From the NCBI GenBank assembly GCA_964017195.1, contig OZ024891.1, forward strand, positions 11,256,458 to 11,320,457: a stretch of 64,000 nucleotides of DNA, given 5' to 3'. The DNA comes from Siderastrea radians (Eukaryota; Cnidaria; Anthozoa; Scleractinia; Rhizangiidae). Position 1 is the first letter of the stretch; the number at the start of each line of letters is the position of its first letter. Positions 39,401-48,400 of this stretch are shown in pieces. A program made the translations under genes and the position numbers. Under the pieces are notes generated by a model. That model had not been told where the DNA came from, made no database searches, and worked only from the letters and a program-made list of their open reading frames with translations.

Positions 39401-42400
39401 CAACCTGCTGAGTGATCGAGAGAGCAAATTTGGCAAACAGTTAAAAATCAACTACGATTTGTTAGAAGTCTTGGATGGCTGGTGCTTTTCAATAAGCGGA
39501 AGAGAAATTAGAATTATATGAAGATCATCGCAGTGAAGGTGTCTCAACTTCAGCAGTTGGAAAGATACATAGCCATGATAACTAAACAAAAAGCTTTCAA
39601 TAAAAGCCTGATCGATCAGGAAACCCAAGTAATATTTCTGGACGAAGCTTACGCTGGACTGTTGGAGCCGGATGATTGGAAGGCAGATTGAGTTAACTTT
39701 GTCAACCTTTTGCTTTATATATTTTCCTTGATTTTGTTGTTTTTCTGGAACGAAAATGTTTTTTTTTCGTTTTAGGTGCTTACCCAGGGTAGACTTATGG
39801 CACCCGACCGAAAATTTAAGAGCGCTTGTCTGTAAAAATCAAACATAACGCGGCAAGGGTGGAAAATTCGATTTCTTTCATATTTTAATGTTAGATAGGT
39901 CAGGGTATAACTAAAATCACTGGACACTTTTTTTGGCAAAATATCTTTTTATTTCAAAGAAAAATGCAAATAACGAACTTCCGTTAAAATCGCCATTTGA
40001 AGCAGTAAATTATGACAATAATTTGAGGCGTTCGCGTGCAAAAACAAATCCCTCTGTCGTCTTTAAAACACCCAAAACTACTTTTGCAATCTCTCAAGAG
40101 CTTCAAAAATGATTTTGGCAGAAACTGCGTTGTTCTTTGTGCTTGAAGTAATTTAATTTTGAAAGTATACATTTCTCATCAGGAAAAGTACTTTGTGATT
40201 TAAATTATTTTTCACCATGTGCTAAACTTTCAAATCGATTCAGCTTCTGGCTGTTGAACTAAGAAAAGATGTTCTCAGGATTGCTGCAAAAATGTCTTTG
40301 GGCAAATGATTGAGAGCGACGTAAGAGCTTTTCAAAGTTCGTTAAAATGCAGGGTTTTTTTTACCCTTCCTGGCAACATTCCATTCGCGAGTCACGCACA
40401 TATTTTAATTTGTTTTTCGACCCTCATGAGATCGAACACGTCAAACAGAAAAACAGTTCGAAACGCTCTAACCTCATTCGCTGTAGAGGACAGATCCAAA
40501 GGCCATTTTCGTGTGATTCCCTTGCCGTTCGTCGTATTTTGGTCCTGCTGATGACGTCCAATGAACCGAATGAACACCGCCAACTGGGTCAACTTAATTG
40601 TTAACGGTCGAACAGCTCAACGACACCATCTTCCTGTAAAGCGTTCGACGTCTTTCTGCTCTACGGCATCTTACCCAACGGTTCAGTTGATTTAATACGA
40701 GTGTTGCTCAGTTTTCAGTGCACAAAAGCATTATCAGATTTGACTGCTAAATTGGGACCAAACGTGGATGGCGCCGCGTACATATTTGGTTTGTCACGCA
40801 ATGCGTGTCAAATGCATTTTAGGGGGTAGGGGAAGGGCAAAACCTTTGAGGTGAAGTAAAATAACATCCAGTGTTAATTGCAGGGATTATTCGTGGTTTT
40901 AATGGCGTTGTGTGTCTTTCTTACTTATTATCAGTGTTGTTACAACCATTAAAAATTGTATTTGCTACCGTAGTAGTCTGAAACGCAATTCTAACCGTTG
41001 TACAAGCTTACAGCTGAGTGGTGCAACAGAAGTGGCGCTATTATTAACTAGTCCCAACTTTAATACGGGCAAAACCTATAACTACAAGGGGCTCCCTTTA
41101 GTTAATTGATGAGCGGGTAATCTACCTATGATCATTGGTGTCAGTCTGCTGGTTCTCAGCTGGCACAGGACCGGCACAAGGCACAGTTATATCAGGAGTG
41201 AAGGTCAGCTCGCTGTTAATGTGTTGGATGGAGTTTTGGACAGGAAGGGTTCTCTCTTCATAACAAATGGGTGCGATCGAAGTTTTTAACTGTGCTCTCT
41301 TGTCAGCTATTTGACATAGTCTACATTAGTGTGTCCTGACTAATGAGTGGGGCTTCTAACAGCACGCCAGTGCTGTTTGAAGACTGTAAAATAGGGTACG
41401 TAACCATGGGAACAAAAAATGAGGTTCTGTTCCTGAATTTCTGTTTACGACAGGTTCCCAGTGAGCGAGATCTCTCACAGCAGCCAGCATACTTATCATA
41501 ATGGATATGAGGATATCATAACAGAAATACGTCAAGCACCTTGCCCTTAAACGTCTGTTACCTCTTTCACGTTCTACATACACCTTAATGAGGACGGAGA
41601 GAAGAGTGAGGCTTCCATCGATAACCTGGCTAATATTCGGATAGACCACAAGCGAATATAAAAATCACCTGATTCAACTTTTACAAGCGAACCAGGCTCG
41701 CGTAAGATAACTTCAGATCCCTTTTTCCCCAGTCCTCTTTCACTTTTTGGTCACTCTCCTTTTCCTTACCGTGACCCGGGACCCGGCCCCTTGTGCTGCA
41801 GCTTCTGCTCGACACTATTCCAAGTTTTGCACGATGGCTGGGACATATCGTCATTGTATTCAAGCGTTCGTTGTAAAAACTGACTTGTAACTTGTGGTAT
41901 CAGGCCCGTAGCAAGGCTGAAATAAATGCTGCGAGCAAATTGGCCTAGTCAAAGCCTCCCCCCCCCCCTTCAAAATACACACTCACATAGATACTAACTC
42001 TGTTAACAATGCCACAGTTTGTGTCGATTTCGTCAAAAACGACACCTTTTTGGGGACATCGTTCGTTGACAATTTGCCAAAAAGCTGCTTCCTGTTTGCT
42101 TTTTCGCCGACAAAGTTATTGGCAACATCCACCAGATTTATAGCATCAGTTTTAAAAAAGTACCCTTAAAGTTGCAAGGTTTGTTAAAATTGAAACATTT
42201 CGACAGCCAAGCTACGAATTTCGGACCTATTTTACCTAACTCTCGTAAACGTTTACGTAACTTTTATCACTCGATTGGTGAGATAAAAATAGTTTTGTTC
42301 CTTAGACTTGTTTTAAAACAACATGATGAGCTTAAAGCTTGCAGCAAATACACAACAGTCGCTTAGCTATTAAAGGCATTAAGGTCCTTCACTATACTGC

Positions 42401-45400
42401 CAGCGTCAAGGTGATATGGGTGAAGAAAGACATTGGTAAGGAACCTGGGCGACTGAAATGTGCGGTGGGCAAGTAGATTTTTGAAGCCCACTTGCCCGGT
42501 GGCTAGTGACTCAACAGAAGTCAAACCCTGTTAAAGGTTGTAAAATTATAAAAGGAACTTTTAGCATCAGCATTTAAGACTATTCGTTGCACATTAATTC
42601 GTTTTAATTACATATTTTTCGGCTCATATATTGTAATGTTTTTTCAACTTCCAAAAATTCTGGGGCCTCGAGCTCCTCCCCCTTCTATGGGCCTGGGTAT
42701 TCTTGGTGCATGAAAGTAAGGGAACAATTGTTTTCAAGCTTTTGATTCGTCTAGTGTTGTAACCACAAACTCCGGCAACAAGAAAATGGAACCGACAACA
42801 ACCGTCTTCTGTGTAACGAAGCAATTCATGTGTGTAAATTTGTATGATTTGTGAAAAAAAAAAAAGTCTGAGGTGCCCCTCTAAGCCAAAACAATAAGCA
42901 CAAACTAGTTAGTCAAATCGCAATTTCCCTGAAAAAAAAGATTTTAATGTTCTGGACTCGACGTTTTGAAGAGGTTTCTAACTTAAGCTAGTACACGTAC
43001 CCTTTTTAGCTAATTTTCGTGTTCGAACATTGTTATTTGCATGCCTACAACTCACGCCGAGGGGTGACTACTTTTTCTGCATTCTGGCAAGGGAGGTTGA
43101 AGTGCCTAAATAGAGCACTAATTTTGTTTCGTATTTTTGGTCCATTACTAGTTCCTCCCATTTCTCGGAACCTGAGCCGTTTAAAAAGAATCAGAGCAGA
43201 TTTTGCCCTTCCCTACCCGCTAGTAAAATGTCCATTCCGATGATTTGCATTGCGTGACGCAGCTCTAGATAGCACTCTGGCCACGTTAGCGGCGACATGT
43301 AGTGATAAAAAACCTTTTTGTGTATTGGCAACTAAGGAACATTGACCAGCAACTGAACCGTTGAGTAAGATGTCATAGTGTAGAAAGATGTCGAACGTTT
43401 TGCAAGAAAGGTTGTTGTTGAGCTGTTCGACCGTTTACAATACACTGACCCAGTTGGCGGTGTTCAGTGGACGTCATCAACAGGACCAAAATACGTCGAA
43501 CGGCAAGAGAATCACTCGGAAATGGCCTCTGGACTTGTCCTCTACAGCAAATGAGGTAAGAGCATTTCGAACTGTTTTTCTGTTTGACGTTTTCGATCTC
43601 AGATGGGTCGAAACACATTAAAATATGTGCGTGACTCGCGAATGGAATGTTGCCAAGAAGGGTCAAATAACCTGCATTTTAAAGAACTTTGAAAAGCTCT
43701 CGCGTCGCTCTCAATCATTTGCCCAAAGAAATTTTTGCAGCAATCCTGAGAACATCTTTTCTTAATTCAACAGACAGAAGCTGAATCGATTTGAAGGTTT
43801 AGCACATGGTGAAAAATAATTTAATTCACGAAGTACTTTTCCTGAGAGAAGAGGATGCACACCTTCTACAGTCCGTCGATGGACCGTACCATCCGAACAT
43901 CGAGAAGACCAGAGAGGAATACTTCGCTAAGAAAAAAGCCGAAGAGGAAAGAGCTCTAAAAGAAAAAGCTCAAAGCTACTACGAAGATAAATGGGCTATG
44001 ACCAAAGAAAAAGAGTTGCAAGATCTTTAAAGAAAAGAAGATGCAGCGACGGATCCAGACACCAAACGTGCTCTCGCTTACGTCATGGAAGTTGCCGTGG
44101 ATGCCTTAAAGGGGAGGTTTCAGCGAGAGGACGTACCTGGACTAAAGAAGTATGTGCTGTTGGAGCGAAGACGTGTTGCCATAGAACTTGGCTGGTGTTC
44201 ACGCGACCAAGCAGCAACGATTCAAAGCATTTGGTGCCCACTGCCATTTCCGAGAGAACAGGAATCGGACGAAGACCAAGAGATGTTCATTACACAATCG
44301 ACAGCCCTTTCACAGCTCCGTTCTCAAGTACCCAGCGAAACAAGCACCCCAAAGAAGAGAACCAAGAAGAAAGACCAATTGGAACGGGTGCCAAAACGGG
44401 GGAGCATTACAAATTTCTTTTCCCCACGCCAGCAAGGCGAACATCTGCATTGACATGGACGACTTAAAGTGAATATCGAAATAACTTGTATCTTGTTAGT
44501 TTATGACTACCCCAAATAAGCAAGGAGATCTCTACACTTTTTCATTTAAATTAAAGTCCTAGCGTAATCCAAACATGTATTGTAAGATTAATTTTGTTCA
44601 TATAATTACGTCAAGAACGAAGACTTTGTATATTTGACAGTTACGTCCAAGAGTAAACTAAAGAACTGAATTTACACATGTATACAGTAATAAAAGTCAC
44701 GTTTACAGCAAACGTATTGTCTTTATTAGTCTCAGTAATCACATTGAGCGAATTCATTTTCTAAGGACAATCTTTTGCGACCATGTGCCAATGTTCCAAG
44801 GACCTCCAGTTCACCGATTGTAGCACATCAAGTTCTTCTCGAAGAATGTCCGATCGTTGAACCGGCGACGAGATCGTGTCTAGAAATAGGCTATTTCTTG
44901 CAATATCGCGATCCTCCAGTTTTATGGCGATAAAAAGACAGGCCAGGATCAGATCTCTAAATGTAGACCTTTTCCTGTTTGAAGTTTTGTTCAAGTGTCG
45001 CCAAAGTAGACTTTCCGCCAACAAAGCCGTTTCTTTCGGGTAGTCACAGGCACAAATTTCTTCCAAAAATTCCCCATCAAATTTTAGATCGCTCAAAGAC
45101 AGGGCGGGATGTTTTTTCTACAATCCTGTCCATCTTACTCATTCGGCGCAGCAGAGAAAGAGGCAAAATGCTCTATATGTCGTCCGAATTTGTAGCGAAG
45201 AAACATTTCCAAGCATGCTCTTGGAACCGAAAACGGTATGTGATTGGCAGGCCATAACCAATCACTGCTAACTTGGGATAATGCTCTATCTTTTAGAATA
45301 TGATCCAAATTTTCTTGCTGCCCTGCTCAGGAGAGAGTTAGGTGTTCTTCCCTCGTGAAAATGAAAAGCGGGGTCCCTGAGAATCGCTTTCCACTGACCG

Positions 45401-48400
45401 AAGCCGTATCGCTTAAGTCCAGCTTTCTCGCGCCAATTTCTGTTTTTCTAGCGTATCGTGTTTTAGTGATCGTTTCGTCTTCGTCGGTTAGAGAACTATC
45501 GCTTTTGTCAGCACTGTGCTCTTGTGAAGAAGTTGACTTGTCTGAAAGTCTCGAGAGCACTTCCATTTCTAGCTCCGTTCCCTTGTCGCCGTGTAGTTTT
45601 TCCAAACATTTGTGCGCTCTACTGGCGACCTTGCGCGATCGTTGTTTTTGATAGTGAACCTTTGCCACGACAGAGCTGTGTTTCTGGTCTTCGGAAACTG
45701 TGCTTTGCGCACTGCTGCTAAGATGTCTAGTACTTGCCGTCTCGACTATTTATCGATAGCAAGTCGGATGAACGTACTTGCCCGTTCCATCGAAGAAAAG
45801 TTTACTCATTAGTTCTCCTAGCTTGTTGTGTTGTCCTCCATTTCTCGTCACTAAAACATAATCACAGTTCGGCTTGAGCAGAGGGCGAATATGATTGATG
45901 TAGCCATCTAGCACTTGCATGCTAGTCTCGGTCAGGTAAAGAGAATTAAAGCCATATTTTCCTGCTGTTTTGAACATTTTCTGATCAATAAATCCACCGT
46001 TAGTTTTAGCTTTGTTCACCATTTCAACAGTTAAATACCGATATGCCATCGGGCGCGAGTCTTTAACCTTGATGAACAAATATACGGCGAGAAATTTGGT
46101 AGCAAAAGATAAGTCAAATGGGGATATCAAACCTGGATTATCCTTGCATGACTTCAGCACGCTTTCGTAGCGCGGCAAGTATCGCCCCACGACTTCCAAG
46201 AGCTCTTCGAACGTGGCCCAGTGTCCCTTGGCTTCTAAGGCGTCGATATCGAGTTCGCTCGTCCATTGTAATCGCATCATCTTGGAGACGGTTTTGCGCA
46301 CTTTCTTCAAGTACAGTTCTGTACAAGATAACCCTCTTAATACCGATTCCGAAGCTCCATTAACTTTTCTGAAATCCCCCAATTCTGCAATGGCGTCCAA
46401 GTAGCCTATGCTCCCTGCATGCCCGAGATTCCACTCATCTTGCATCATGTCAACAAATTTGTAAAGGAGATTAGGCGAACATAGACTAAAGTCAACTATT
46501 TCAAATGTGAGATCCTCATCGTCTTCGCAACAGTATTTAAGAAATTACAAACACCTGCTGACAATTTGGTGTGCTTGCCGATTGCTTTTACAACCACCAC
46601 CACTGCGGGTAAGCCAGGACAAGAAATCTTGAGCGATTTTGCTTGACATGTCAAAAGAGAGAGCTCGTCTGATTTTAAGTAAAGTCTTGTCATCATTGGC
46701 GTCATTTTTGTTGCTTTGTTGTTGGCATGCTTCAGTCTGAGTAATGTTTGGCTTTTCGTCGAAATAAAAGTACCAACGGTGTTTGTTCTTGGCGAGTTTT
46801 CTGCAGCCTCTTTGTGTGGTAAATCCATCATGCTTACAGCCTTGCACTGGGCAGTGAAAAAGGCCATCAGAGTCGTCTTCTTCTAAGTGAAGCCTTTTGG
46901 GTTTAGGCGACGCGTTTGGTAGTTTTGACCAGTCGATTTCCACTCCTCTTTTACTCATCTTTTAAGATCTGATATTGTGAAGTTTCTCACGAGACTACTG
47001 TATTTATACCAAATAGCTGACTTGGTATCCTATCCACTCGATATCTGGCCCGTTTTCTACACAATAAAACCAAACAAAGGAGCAGACAAAGGAACAATTA
47101 TGCAAATTAGCTGAGGGCACATTCAATGTGCCCTCAGCTAATTTGCATAAGTAACTTTATGCCATGGTTTGACACCTTGTAGCTTCATGAAGATGGGATG
47201 AGGTGTTATTTCAATTAGTTGTGTGCTGTAAAAGATGACAATGCTGAGTGATGTTTATTACAGGTCATTGCGGATAAAAATAATTTGCCTTCTCAGTCAC
47301 TTTGTTTAGTAGCCTGCGTAGCTGGCGGTATTTTTCCTCGCGAAGGCAAAAACGAGCGCCAACAATATCGCATCCTACGCTTTCTAATTTAATAGGCTAA
47401 GCTGGTAATAATGATTACGACAGAGCCATGATGTCGAAAAACATTTATTTTAATTTTTCGGGGTATTATTTGCCTTGCTCCAGCACCAAACACTACAAGC
47501 TAAGGCTTAGGCGAGATGACACAATACATCGCCTATTTAAGCCAGCTATTATCGCTCGATCGCTTTTGATTGCTGCAACGACAGAATAAGCCAAAGCGCG
47601 ATGTTATACATTCCGCTTCCAGGTATCTGCTACCCAGGGAAGACAGAATAAGTTAAAGCGCAATTTTAGACATTCCGCTTCCAGGTAACTGCTAGTCCCA
47701 AGACAGAATAAGCTAAAACGTTAGACAACATTCCGCTTCCAGGTATCTGCTACCCAAGGAAGACAGAATAAGCTAAAGCGCAATGTTAGACATTCCACTT
47801 CCAGGTATCTGCTACCCAAGGAAGACAGAATAAAGCTAAAGCGCGATGTTAGACATTCCGCTTCCAGGTATCTGCTACCCAAGGAAGACAGAATAAGCTA
47901 TTAAAAGCGCGATGTTAAGCATTCCGCTTCCAGGTATCTGCTACCCAAGGAAGACAGAATAAGCTAAAGCGCGATGTTAGACATTCCTCTTCCAGGTATA
48001 TGCTACCCAAGGAAGACAGAATAAGATTAAGCACGATGTTAAACTTAACGCTTCCAGGTATATTCTACCCAAGGAAAACTGAATAAGCTAAAGCGCAATG
48101 ATAGCGATCCAGTTTCCAGGTACAGCATATTATCTAAGGAAATCAGAATAAAGAGCGCGATGCTAATATTTCGTCTCAAGGTATGTACAAAATCGTAATT
48201 ATGATTGCTACTTACCAAAGGCCTCTTGTCTCTTTTTGTCTCGATTCCATAGCATCGTAGATCGGTCACGTCGTTAAGACGCAACGATTTTCAAAACCTC
48301 ATATTTCCCGCCAGCATTGTGTTACACGCAAAACACAAATGCAATATCATGTTTTGAAGAAAACCTGGTATTACCCAAGATGTCGCTACAATAATTAGGT

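Noticed and set aside
38608..39835. Confident SF3-helicase call
   Set aside because: Only a Walker-B-like FLDEA is visible. No P-loop was found, and three frames plus a non-canonical intron are required.
45327..46958. DIRS retrotransposon
   Set aside because: Tyrosine recombinase is present, but no reverse transcriptase, RNase H or split inverted LTRs were found nearby.
43806..46958. Firm claim of a variant genetic code
   Set aside because: Only three in-frame TAA codons support it, and simple decay explains them as well.
47574..48145. CRISPR-like array
   Set aside because: Units are 62-bp tandem copies with no unique spacers, in an animal genome.
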